From the NCBI GenBank assembly GCA_030626685.1, contig DAOUTL010000014.1, forward strand, positions 1 through 15,783: DNA of 15,783 bases, given 5' to 3'. Below, in pieces: positions 7,971-15,060 of this stretch (positions within the stretch are counted from its first letter, which is position 1; each line of letters starts with the position of its first letter). Source of the stretch: Candidatus Bathyarchaeota archaeon (GTDB lineage: Archaea; Thermoproteota; Bathyarchaeia; Bathyarchaeales; Bathycorpusculaceae). Both the position numbers and the translations under genes were made by a program. The notes beneath the pieces are model-generated. The model did no database searches. It saw only the letters and a list, made by a program, of their open reading frames with translations, and was not told where the DNA came from.

Positions 7971-8656
7971 TGTGGCCCTCCTATTCCTCTTTTATTACAT
8001 GCTGTTGTGAATGTAATCTCAATTTGTTCTCTGTCAGCGAGCTGTGCAATCTGCTGCTGCAACTGTGCGGTTTCTTTGTGTGAATGACTTGTGAATACGT
8101 GTACGGAGCCGATTTTACAGAAGTTGCATTTCTCGGTCTCTTTTATTTTGAGTGTGTCTTGTTCAATTATTTTGATCGCGTTTTTGGGCAGTTTTTTGAT
8201 TTTTGGGAAGTAGATTATTTCGCAGGCCCAGATTAATAGTTGAATGGAGAGTCTTGGTAGGATTAACTGCAATTTTTTGTAGTTTTTTCCGCATACTATG
8301 TCTAGTGTGTTGTTTTTGACGAAGTCTGGATTGAGGGTGACCAAGTCGTAGTGACCTCTTTTGTAAAGTCCGCCTTTTGGCGTCCGTTCTTCTTCGTGCG
8401 TACGTCGAAACTTGTAGCCTTGCATGTCACATCGGAAAGGCGTTAGATATTTATGATGAACGAGGGTTGTCTCAAATCCGTCGAGAGTAGTTTGTGAATT
8501 TTCTCCATGCTGTTTTAGTTGTTCTCGGGTAAGATGATAGAGAACAGAGTGAATATCGTGCTCAGAGAAATAATATTGTGGATAATTTCGAAAAATATCT
8601 TGAAGTTCACTGATGATTTTGTTTTTAACATCGTTCCATCGACTTTTTGATTTCAT
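7967..8656 (-). CDS. putative restriction-endonuclease-fold protein
   Basis: A 229-residue soluble protein of no certain family. It has helix FSEHDIHSVLYHLTREQL (30-47), strand TTLVHHKYLTPFRCDM (63-78), then YKRGHYDLVTLNP (98-110) and LLIWACEIIYFPK (140-152). A helix glutamate (E32), a strand aspartate in RGHYDL (D104) and a later strand glutamate (E146) fit the PD-(D/E)XK layout. However, the position that should be lysine is isoleucine (EII), so it may be inactive or use another residue. A CNFC pair lies at 177-180. It is first in a minus-strand operon with two tiny cysteine-rich genes and has a leaderless-type promoter shared with the divergent gene at 8701. Confidence 0.5.
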   Translation of the reverse strand: MKSKSRWNDVKNKIISELQDIFRNYPQYYFSEHDIHSVLYHLTREQLKQHGENSQTTLDGFETTLVHHKYLTPFRCDMQGYKFRRTHEEERTPKGGLYKRGHYDLVTLNPDFVKNNTLDIVCGKNYKKLQLILPRLSIQLLIWACEIIYFPKIKKLPKNAIKIIEQDTLKIKETEKCNFCKIGSVHVFTSHSHKETAQLQQQIAQLADREQIEITFTTACNKRGIGGPQ

Positions 8657-8658
8657 AA

Positions 8659-8706
8659 CTCAGAAGTTTAGACGATCTTAATATAAAAACTTGTTCTCAG
8701 ATGTCT
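8659..8706. promoter_or_regulatory. bidirectional TATA region with flanking direct repeats
   Basis: TTAATATAAAAA at about 8678-8689 reads as a TATA box in both directions. It lies about 29 bp from the minus-strand ATG at 8656 and about 23 bp from the second plus-strand ATG at 8707, so both transcripts would be nearly leaderless. CTCAGAAGTTT (8659-8669) and CTCAGATGTCT (8696-8706) form a 9-of-11 direct repeat on either side, candidate sites for an RHH-type regulator. Confidence 0.5.
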
Positions 8707-9015
8707 ATGGTGATATCCCCTGCAAATCCCTTTTTTGTAGTTCGCTTCAAAAATTCCATGATCCCTCAGTTAAGCCACACAACAAAAGAAGAGTTCATCC
8801 GCGACGCTATACGCTTCAAGCTAACGATGCTTAGCCAGGGATACGAATACATAGAGATCCCAAAAGAACAATTTGGTTTGCTAAATGAAGCAGTGAAAGA
8901 AATGAGTGCACCATACTACACTACAGAGGACTTCGTAAACACCCAAATAAAAGAAGCCATAGGAGAATACCAAGAATGGAAACGAATGAGGAAAAGCGTT
9001 AAGAAAAACACGTAG
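8701..9015 (+). CDS. small RHH-like or regulatory protein
   Basis: A 104-residue protein. TTKEEFIRDAIRFKLTML (27-44) looks like the helical half of a ribbon-helix-helix domain preceded by a strand (FFVVRFKN). A related pattern, TTEDFVNTQIKEAI (74-87), recurs near the C-terminus and is followed by a basic tail KRMRKSVKK. This suggests two tandem RHH-like halves or a duplicated helix, but the match is loose. Two in-frame ATGs exist, 8701 and 8707; the TATA position favours a leaderless start at 8707. It is divergent from the nuclease-like operon and shares its promoter region, as expected for a local autoregulator. Confidence 0.55.
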   Translation: MSMVISPANPFFVVRFKNSMIPQLSHTTKEEFIRDAIRFKLTMLSQGYEYIEIPKEQFGLLNEAVKEMSAPYYTTEDFVNTQIKEAIGEYQEWKRMRKSVKKNT

Positions 9016-9018
9016 CAC

Positions 9019-9037
9019 ACGCAATTTGCGTTTTGTT
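9019..9037 (+). terminator. short palindrome with T-rich tail
   Basis: ACGCA-ATT-TGCGT (9019-9031) is followed by TTTGTTG just after the stop codon of the RHH-like gene. The stem is short, so as a terminator it is only weakly supported. Confidence 0.3.
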
Positions 9038-9182
9038 GTAGAGCATGATGTTTTTGGGTGTGGTGCAAACATGTTTGAATCCTACTCTAAGAAGCTGTTT
9101 GTTTCGCTAACAGATACAGCACATCAAGCTACTTAAGAAATTCATATCACATCAACTGAAGTACAAGAGTTCATAGGTTCTC

Positions 9183-10568
9183 TTACAACGCGCGATTAGT
9201 ATTTCGTTCATCTATAAAACTTAGTTTTCTAAGTTCGCTTGGCTTATAAATACCTAAATCATATAGAACCCATTCGGGCTTAAATTCTTCTTTAGACCTG
9301 ACTGATGCTTCTTCAACGTAGAACTTGATCGCCAGACGTATCGCTTCCTTGTCGATAGTTATGAATTCTTTGTCGTCTCTGAAGTAGTTTAAGAGGGACA
9401 TGGCGCATGCTAGTTGTATTGCCCTCATTTCGAGTCTTGGGCTGAAATCCATGCTCTCTTTGTACTTCAGGTATTCTAGTATGGCTTCTCTTGCTTCCAC
9501 GATTCGTTCATAAGCCCCATGTGTAAGCCGAATTGGTTTGTAAGGAAACATATCTTTGACCAGCGGATGTTTGGTTTCGATGGAGTGTACAAGCGTTAGG
9601 TGATCTCTTATTGAGCTTGCTTGATCCATGGTGACTTCGCCTAACGTGAACTTCATCGCGCTTCTAGCTATTTCCTCGAATCTTTTTCTTGTTAGTCTGT
9701 GAAGACGGCAGAGCATTCTATCTTCTATAGCGTTGAAGTTTGGGTCTCCTACAGTGGCTTTGTATCCTTTCAGCTGAACTTTGGTGTTGTAGTTCACACT
9801 AAAGAAAGAGGTAAACTTGTACGGACCTACAGTTCCTCTCATAGTCTCTTTTTTGATGATCCCTTGTTCCAATGCAACTTTGAGGGGTTCTACCATTCCT
9901 CTGGCTTTAAACCAGTCGTTAAATTCCGTGACTATGAAATTGAATTTTCTGCCTTGATATGCTTGGCCTATTTCTATGAAGCGTGCTGGTGTCATGCCGC
10001 CGCAGTAACGGTTTCTTCCTGGAAGACCATGTGCACTTACGCCTTTTCTTGGTTTTCCTAGGATCATGTCTAGTGCGGCGAAGGTTTTGCCTGTTCCTGG
10101 TTGGCCGAAGAGTGCTAGATTGAATCCTGTTCTCATGGCGCTTTTGCCGGGTTTAGAGACAACTTCTACGTCGGCTATGGAGTATTGTTGGACTATTGAT
10201 AGGAGGCTGTCAAAAAATAGTACGGAGCCGAATAATTCTAAAAGGTATAGGGCTAATTCTTTGACTGAGAATTGTTTACCGAATTTTGTTGTTTGATCAA
10301 GTCGGCTTTCAACCAGGTCATTTAAGTAAGAATCAAGCTCTTTTTCGAATTTTAGAACTTCGTTGAGTTCATTTCTTGCTGCTTTCCCTTTGACTGCTGG
10401 CAGAGGTTTTTGAGGTTCCAATCTAAGTCCTAGTGTAGAAGCGGTTTGGGCGGTGATGACGCAATCATGTTTTTCTCGGCTGCTGTGGTTATAGCAGAAT
10501 TTTCTACCGCAGTAGGGACACACGTAAGGTACGTCGATTGGTTTGCCACATTTTTCACATTTTGTCAT
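9183..10568 (-). CDS. AN1 zinc finger-AAA+ ATPase, MCM/BrxL-like
   Basis: A 461-residue ATPase. The N-terminus is a perfect AN1-type zinc finger, C4-x2-C7-x9-C17-x2-C20-x4-C25-x2-H28-x5-H34-x-C36. An AAA+ core follows: Walker A GQPGTGKT (155-162), a Walker B-like FNFIVTEFND (209-218) in which the usual aspartate is threonine but the catalytic glutamate E215 is kept, a sensor-1 asparagine (N259 in FSVNYN), and candidate arginine fingers in IEDRMLCRLHR (281-289). The segment EPLKVALEQGIIKKE between Walker B and sensor 1 resembles the presensor hairpin region of MCM helicases, a group that also includes BREX BrxL. It starts 13 nt after the methyltransferase stop with a good AAAGGAG Shine-Dalgarno. 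I infer a motor or regulator working with that enzyme; a viral-type replicative helicase is the alternative. Confidence 0.75.
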   Translation of the reverse strand: MTKCEKCGKPIDVPYVCPYCGRKFCYNHSSREKHDCVITAQTASTLGLRLEPQKPLPAVKGKAARNELNEVLKFEKELDSYLNDLVESRLDQTTKFGKQFSVKELALYLLELFGSVLFFDSLLSIVQQYSIADVEVVSKPGKSAMRTGFNLALFGQPGTGKTFAALDMILGKPRKGVSAHGLPGRNRYCGGMTPARFIEIGQAYQGRKFNFIVTEFNDWFKARGMVEPLKVALEQGIIKKETMRGTVGPYKFTSFFSVNYNTKVQLKGYKATVGDPNFNAIEDRMLCRLHRLTRKRFEEIARSAMKFTLGEVTMDQASSIRDHLTLVHSIETKHPLVKDMFPYKPIRLTHGAYERIVEAREAILEYLKYKESMDFSPRLEMRAIQLACAMSLLNYFRDDKEFITIDKEAIRLAIKFYVEEASVRSKEEFKPEWVLYDLGIYKPSELRKLSFIDERNTNRAL

Positions 10569-10581
10569 GATGTTTTCTCCT

Positions 10582-13500
10582 TTATTTTTGGCCAGTTAAT
10601 TTTTTCCAAACGTCGTCTTTGATGCGCTTCCTCAGTTTTCTATCCGGGATCGTGGATTCCAAATATTCGTTTATTCTTTTCTTGACTTCTCGGAGAAGGG
10701 ATGCGTACGACCTTACGGCTTCTCTGACTAATTTCTCATTTTTGAATATCTTTACAGTTGTTTTTCCGTTTAAAACAGCGTACTGAACGTATCTGGCTTC
10801 ATAGGGAGATTTACATCTAATCTCTTTTCCATCGATTTTGACGTAGAAGCCGTAGAGGTCCTGTCCAACTTCAGCCTCACCTTCAGGAACCGATATCTCT
10901 CTACACTCAAAACCCTCAATGTAGTCATCAGGGAACTTCAGCAGCCTACCTTTACCAACCTCCTCAAAAATATCCTGAACAAGAGCGTCAACATCTATTC
11001 CCTTGACTTTCTTTTTTCGTTTAACAACACTTTTAGCTCTGTCAATTCTAGCCTTGACCAGATCAACAATTACTTTATAGACCTCTAACTGTTCTTCACT
11101 GTTTAGACCCAAAATCTCCCCCATAATAAGTTCATCAAGTTTTCTTCTATCCGGTTTTACCTTATCTAGAGAAACATTTTCAGGTGTATCCGACCCCAAC
11201 TCTTCAAAAATGGTTCCGAGACTTCTGCCGGATATTTTTTCTATGGCTCTTACAACCTTTCTTTTCTGTTCGCGAGAAAGTTTCCTTGAATTTGGAATCA
11301 AAAGTCTATTAGCGTCTTTTCTTTCAAATTTGAGAGCACCTTGACCCAATGTGTCTCTACCCGCGAGAAGAACTAATAACATGCCGAAGGAGCTGTTAAG
11401 GAAACCGCAAAGAACTTTTGGGTCGATTCCTTTCTTAGGGAAAACTCTGTGAAAGCAAGCATCTGACAGTATTTTTTCTTCACTTATGGGCGCAATGAAC
11501 CTGCTGTATGTAACATACTGGATGAAGAGATTCGTACCTTCTATATTAGAAAACGGTATAGACCACCACCCAGGTCTACGATCTTTAACACTTTCAACCT
11601 TAGGCCAAGGTACGCCAGCACTAACTTGTTGCCCTCTACGAGTTACCTGCTGTGATCCCCAATCTATGTAAGATAATGCGCCTAGTGCCTTTTGTTTCCG
11701 CAGTTCCTCCTTGGAGAGACTACAAGCGAACACCATAGTATCGATATTTCTTGTGTCAATGGAAATGCTTTTTGCCTGTCTGGTTGTTCTAAGAAGCGGT
11801 TTTAAGAAATTCTTCTCAATTGACCATTTAGACCTACGCTTTGAATCTAAGTAGAAAAAGTCATTAATGCCTGAATGACAACCAAACTTAACTCTAGCCA
11901 CTTTTCCAAGTTTTACTAGTCTATTCTTAATGGAGTCTAGTTTACTGGCAAGATGTGGTGCTTTGATGTACTTTCCCCATTTTGACCCCACATATTGTTT
12001 TTCTTCCTTGTCGTAACCTTCCTCGTACAGGTCTTTTTGCCTTTTTGGAAATATCGTTAAATCTTCATCTTCATAGTAGTCCTGCTTTTGATACACAATC
12101 TTAATTAGACTTTCAATGCTAGACCATCTTTGGACCTCATTCTTTGTTGGAGGCACAAGTTCCCTTAATGGTTTCTTTAACTTTATGAATCTCACGAAGT
12201 TAGCGTTCCGCTCTTCTTCATCGCTACACCGCTCCAAGATAGTTATGGCGGTGTTTATGTCTGCATCTTCAAACCATCTTTCAACTTTTGATTCAATTAT
12301 CGCTATAATTCTGAAGTTTTCGAGGAAGAACTTTTTGAGATATTTTCCATAGTCTACATCCAACCAAGAATTGGAAGTTATTAAACCTAATCTTCCCTTC
12401 TCTTTTAGAAATTGTCCTCCATGAAAAAAGAAGTAAGAGTAAATGCTTGACCGCTTGCCGATGTGAAATCCATTCCATTCTTCGCTTACAAGCTCCTGAA
12501 GAGTTGTTCTATATCCTTCTGGGAACACCAAGCTTTCCATTTCCTCTTGCCTAGTATAAGGCGGGTTCATAACGACAGCATCGCATGGTGGAATTTCAAC
12601 CATCAATTTCTTAAGGTCTAGTCCCACTGTTTTGTATTTTTCCACATACTCTTTCTTCAGAATAGGGATTCCCTTTTCTCGGAACACATCAAAGAAATCT
12701 TCACAAAGAACCTTTGGGTAGTTTTCCTCTGCAGACAAGTCTCGCGCTGCTAGGTTTATTGTGGTTAGGTGCGCTGGAAACTTGGCTATGTCTATCCCAT
12801 ATAACTCTTTCAAGAGTTCTTCATGAAGCTTATGAGGATCAAGAAATCTCTTTCTAGCGTAAGATCTAACAAGGAACGTTCCTGCACCACATGCTGGGTC
12901 CAAGACTTTGGCGTCTGAACTACGAACGCAGAATCCCACTATTAAGTCAACGACATCACTTCTAGTGAAGTACTGCCCAAGCTTGTGCCTCTCCCTTTCT
13001 GGGATTAGCCTCTCGAAAACCCTTCCAATAACTTCGTATCCAACCTTTGAGAAGTCATATTCTCCTACTCTGTCGATGAAGTTCCTGAGCTGCCCAGTCA
13101 GATCATCAGGCAAAGGTATAGCATCAAGAAAGTCAGCCGCAAATATAGTCTCGTAATCTATTCCTAAAGCCTGGTTAAAGAACGACTGCAATATTTCCCT
13201 AAACTGCTCTCCCCCAACTCCCAAAGGAACATGTATCTTCGGTAATTGACTATTCTTCAACCTCAAAATGTAATAAAACACTATTTTGTTCGCAAGAAGG
13301 TAGACATACTGCCTCGCAACCTTCTCAAAGTCCTCATCCGTTCTAGTAAAGGTCCACCCTTGCTCAGCGAACCACTTACGCAGCCCCTCTTTGAAATCTT
13401 TACTCCTATCCCATTCATCCTTTATCTTATAGAAAGCTGGGATAGAGAATGTGTCTATAGCTGACCTTAACCTAAAGATAAACCTCTCATCAGGAGGCAA

Positions 13501-13965
13501 CGGCGGCAAAGGCTTCCTTTCGAAGTACACCTCAGTAAACTCGATGAGGAAATCCCTTAGAAAAGACCTAATGGACTCTTCAACCCTATCTATTTCTCTC
13601 CAATGCTTGATTGTAGTAACTTCGCTGGCATCAATCAGCTGATCATAAAGATTCCCCCTCTTGTACCTATCCCACATGAAGAACCTGTTGACATTCCAAG
13701 TGGCGAAATACCTTGTGCCAACCCTCGACGATGCAATTAAAGCATCATCAGCCGCCTCCCAAGCATCCCGATACGGACCTTTAAGCGAAAGTACAAGGGC
13801 GGCTTCCCTCAAATTCCTATTCTTCCAAATGAGAATATCGGGCCGCTTACGACCCTCTACAATAATCTCCTGATCGGCACCATCAAAAGGCAAGTTCTTC
13901 TTCTCGATAAACTCCCTAATCCAAGAAAGAACACGCCCCTGAAAAGTCCATTCCGTATAAGCCAT
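10582..13965 (-). CDS. type IIG-like restriction enzyme-N6-adenine DNA methyltransferase
   Basis: A single polypeptide of 1127 residues combining a nuclease and a methyltransferase. Residues 1-80 hold a restriction-fold domain: RKRPDILIW (D43) then LVLSLKG (S60, K62). The usual glutamate before the lysine is serine, but E70 eight residues later could substitute, as in the Cfr10I/NgoMIV group. A helical linker leads to the class gamma N6-adenine methyltransferase: motif X LGQYFT (329-334), AdoMet motif I DPACGAGTF (356-364) and catalytic NPPY (467-470). The region after about 560 should be the target-recognition domain, with a final helical part of about 250 residues. The length fits Eco57I/MmeI-type enzymes; BREX PglX is similar but lacks the nuclease. 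First gene of a two-gene operon. GAGG precedes ATG 13965, and an inverted repeat lies just upstream. Confidence 0.88.
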   Translation of the reverse strand: MAYTEWTFQGRVLSWIREFIEKKNLPFDGADQEIIVEGRKRPDILIWKNRNLREAALVLSLKGPYRDAWEAADDALIASSRVGTRYFATWNVNRFFMWDRYKRGNLYDQLIDASEVTTIKHWREIDRVEESIRSFLRDFLIEFTEVYFERKPLPPLPPDERFIFRLRSAIDTFSIPAFYKIKDEWDRSKDFKEGLRKWFAEQGWTFTRTDEDFEKVARQYVYLLANKIVFYYILRLKNSQLPKIHVPLGVGGEQFREILQSFFNQALGIDYETIFAADFLDAIPLPDDLTGQLRNFIDRVGEYDFSKVGYEVIGRVFERLIPERERHKLGQYFTRSDVVDLIVGFCVRSSDAKVLDPACGAGTFLVRSYARKRFLDPHKLHEELLKELYGIDIAKFPAHLTTINLAARDLSAEENYPKVLCEDFFDVFREKGIPILKKEYVEKYKTVGLDLKKLMVEIPPCDAVVMNPPYTRQEEMESLVFPEGYRTTLQELVSEEWNGFHIGKRSSIYSYFFFHGGQFLKEKGRLGLITSNSWLDVDYGKYLKKFFLENFRIIAIIESKVERWFEDADINTAITILERCSDEEERNANFVRFIKLKKPLRELVPPTKNEVQRWSSIESLIKIVYQKQDYYEDEDLTIFPKRQKDLYEEGYDKEEKQYVGSKWGKYIKAPHLASKLDSIKNRLVKLGKVARVKFGCHSGINDFFYLDSKRRSKWSIEKNFLKPLLRTTRQAKSISIDTRNIDTMVFACSLSKEELRKQKALGALSYIDWGSQQVTRRGQQVSAGVPWPKVESVKDRRPGWWSIPFSNIEGTNLFIQYVTYSRFIAPISEEKILSDACFHRVFPKKGIDPKVLCGFLNSSFGMLLVLLAGRDTLGQGALKFERKDANRLLIPNSRKLSREQKRKVVRAIEKISGRSLGTIFEELGSDTPENVSLDKVKPDRRKLDELIMGEILGLNSEEQLEVYKVIVDLVKARIDRAKSVVKRKKKVKGIDVDALVQDIFEEVGKGRLLKFPDDYIEGFECREISVPEGEAEVGQDLYGFYVKIDGKEIRCKSPYEARYVQYAVLNGKTTVKIFKNEKLVREAVRSYASLLREVKKRINEYLESTIPDRKLRKRIKDDVWKKLTGQK

Positions 13966-13983
13966 TTTACCATCCTCGCATCC

Positions 13984-14005
13984 ATGTCAATTTGTCCTTT
14001 GACAT
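13984..14005. promoter_or_regulatory. inverted-repeat operator upstream of the restriction-modification operon
   Basis: ATGTCAA (13984-13990), an 8-bp spacer, and TTGACAT (13999-14005) form a perfect 7-bp inverted repeat 18 bp upstream of the start codon. Its position fits a repressor or controller site between promoter and gene, as in C-protein-controlled restriction-modification systems. The binding protein is unknown. Confidence 0.5.
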
Positions 14006-14035
14006 AATCTGCGCGCGAACTCCTTTTACCAAAGA

Positions 14036-14212
14036 TTAACGTTTAGCTTTTGGTATCGTAAATGTTGATTTTGGGCTTTCATAAACGTTGAACTTTCCTT
14101 TACAGCTCTCACACTCGTAGCGTCTGACATCATAGAACCTAAATTTCCATGTTTTAGTCGGTTTACCAGCAAAGCTATGTCCGCATACAGGACATTTAAC
14201 ACTTTCAGACAT
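14036..14212 (-). CDS. 58-residue zinc-ribbon protein
   Basis: A small protein with CPVC (C7, C10) and CESC (C33, C36) separated by a stretch of basic and aromatic residues, TWKFRFYDVRRYE. This is a single zinc-ribbon fold. The basic residues between the knuckles suggest nucleic-acid binding. The frame extends to an upstream ATG at 14320. The ATG at 14212 is chosen because the upstream part has no domain-like composition and a GAGGC Shine-Dalgarno-like element lies just before 14212. A TATA-like AAGTATTTAAC is about 40 bp upstream of it. It is divergent from the zinc-ribbon/membrane-protein pair to its right. No specific function is assigned. Confidence 0.65.
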   Translation of the reverse strand: MSESVKCPVCGHSFAGKPTKTWKFRFYDVRRYECESCKGKFNVYESPKSTFTIPKAKR

Positions 14213-14249
14213 ACATACGCCTCTAACAATTAATAACGCAAGTTTAACT

Positions 14250-14257
14250 GTTAAATA
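14250..14257. promoter_or_regulatory. TATA-like box between divergent zinc-ribbon genes
   Basis: GTTAAATA on the plus strand (minus-strand reading TATTTAAC) fits the archaeal TATA consensus in both directions. It could serve the minus-strand gene starting at 14212 and a rightward transcript beginning near 14280 that would carry the gene at 14401 with a leader of about 120 nt. Confidence 0.35.
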
Positions 14258-14400
14258 CTTTTCACACTGGTAATACTTTCCGATGCTTTGCATGCTTCTA
14301 ATTGGTGAAATAAAGCACAAAACTTTGACACTTCAAGATGAGGAAAAAGAGTTTAATCCCATGATTAAGGGCAATTTAAAAGAGATTTTCGGTGAGGAGC

Positions 14401-14607
14401 ATGAAAATAGTTCTGCGAATGAAATGTTCTCATTGCGGTCACTGGAATAGGGTTCCAGCAAGCAAGATTTTCATTGAACAAAACACTTCTGATTCTAAAG
14501 TTAAGGCTTACATTCGAGTTTACGAGCCTTTAGAAGTTGTTAAATGCAAGAAATGTGGAAAAGTCATAGCAGAACCAAAAGAATTGATTAGAATAGTAAA
14601 AAGGTGA
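14401..14607 (+). CDS. 68-residue zinc-ribbon protein
   Basis: Two knuckles, CSHC near the N-terminus and CKKC near residue 50, flank a strand-rich middle (KAYIRVYEPLEVVKC), which is a rubredoxin-like or zinc-ribbon fold. The start is set at ATG 14401 because GGTGAGG (14391-14397) is a good archaeal Shine-Dalgarno; the in-frame GTG at 14392 lies inside that element. The stop overlaps the GTG of the next gene (GTGA), so the two are translated together. It is probably a small nucleic-acid- or protein-binding factor; nothing in it is specific enough for more. Confidence 0.65.
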   Translation: MKIVLRMKCSHCGHWNRVPASKIFIEQNTSDSKVKAYIRVYEPLEVVKCKKCGKVIAEPKELIRIVKR

Positions 14608-14846
14608 AAGGAGTGAATGGGAAGGAAAAACCGCCAATTAAAAGATATGTTCTTTTTGGTGCTATCATTCTTTTCTTTGTTGTTAGCCTTTTGATTACTT
14701 GGCGATTGTTTACCGCTGAATATCCTACTCATTCGGATGTCTTTTTTATGGGAGTGGAATGTGGTGTGCTTGTGGTTGTGCTTCTGATTTGTTTACTTTT
14801 GATTTGTTTATTTCTATATCGCGCACGTTTCAGAACTTACTATTAA
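14604..14846 (+). CDS. small two-helix membrane protein
   Basis: An 80-residue protein with a basic N-terminus (KGVNGKEKPPIKR), a first hydrophobic segment at about 15-33 (YVLFGAIILFFVVSLLITW), a short loop with acidic residues, a second at about 50-71, and a basic end (YRARFRTYY). Both termini are positive, so they likely face the cytoplasm. The GTG start overlaps the preceding stop codon. Size and layout are compatible with a viral holin-like protein or with a small toxin, but many host membrane proteins look the same and no motif decides. It converges with the minus-strand gene ending at 14873. Confidence 0.6.
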   Translation: MKGVNGKEKPPIKRYVLFGAIILFFVVSLLITWRLFTAEYPTHSDVFFMGVECGVLVVVLLICLLLICLFLYRARFRTYY

Positions 14847-14872
14847 AAAGAAAAAGGGGGAATTTTGGTGTT

Positions 14873-15049
14873 TCAGCCTTTTCTACGTGTTTTTTCTGGT
14901 TTTGACCGCTGTTCCTTCATTGGTTTTAAGAAGTCGGCTCCTTTGAAGCATTCAGCGTCCTCCTCAGAAAACTCAACAACTTCGCCTTTAGCATAGCGTT
15001 TGTCTTCTATGCGGAAGCTGTGCACCTTAACGATTTTATATTTCGGCAT
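14873..15049 (-). CDS. small virion-module-like protein after the capsid gene
   Basis: A 58-residue protein. Residues 4-45 (YKIVKVHSF, then GEVVEFSEEDAECF, then GADFLKP) follow a short beta-rich pattern seen in small phage proteins encoded next to capsid genes, where a lysine-rich start, a KxY-KGEVVEF core and a helix containing SEEDA recur. The C-terminal tail is very basic. The start is put at ATG 15049, 11 nt behind the capsid stop. The frame extends to 15193, but that part overlaps the capsid gene and is low in structure. Its job is probably linked to the virion head, but this rests on position and a loose pattern. Confidence 0.5.
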   Translation of the reverse strand: MPKYKIVKVHSFRIEDKRYAKGEVVEFSEEDAECFKGADFLKPMKEQRSKPEKTRRKG

Positions 15050-15060
15050 GACTGTTTCGC

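Noticed and set aside
10582..13965. BREX PglX assignment for the large methyltransferase
   Set aside because: The N-terminal restriction-fold region and the absence of PglZ, BrxC, BrxA and BrxB make a type IIG-like enzyme the better call, although the MCM-like partner keeps a BREX link open.
14213..14320. 36-residue N-terminal extension of the minus-strand zinc-ribbon gene
   Set aside because: It contains the likely TATA box and a composition unlike the rest; the ATG at 14212 has the better context.
14283..14450. 55-residue plus-strand frame starting at a leaderless-compatible ATG
   Set aside because: It overlaps the zinc-ribbon gene at 14401 by 50 bases in a different frame and has no recognisable pattern; the DNA is more likely a leader with the GGTGAGG ribosome-binding site.
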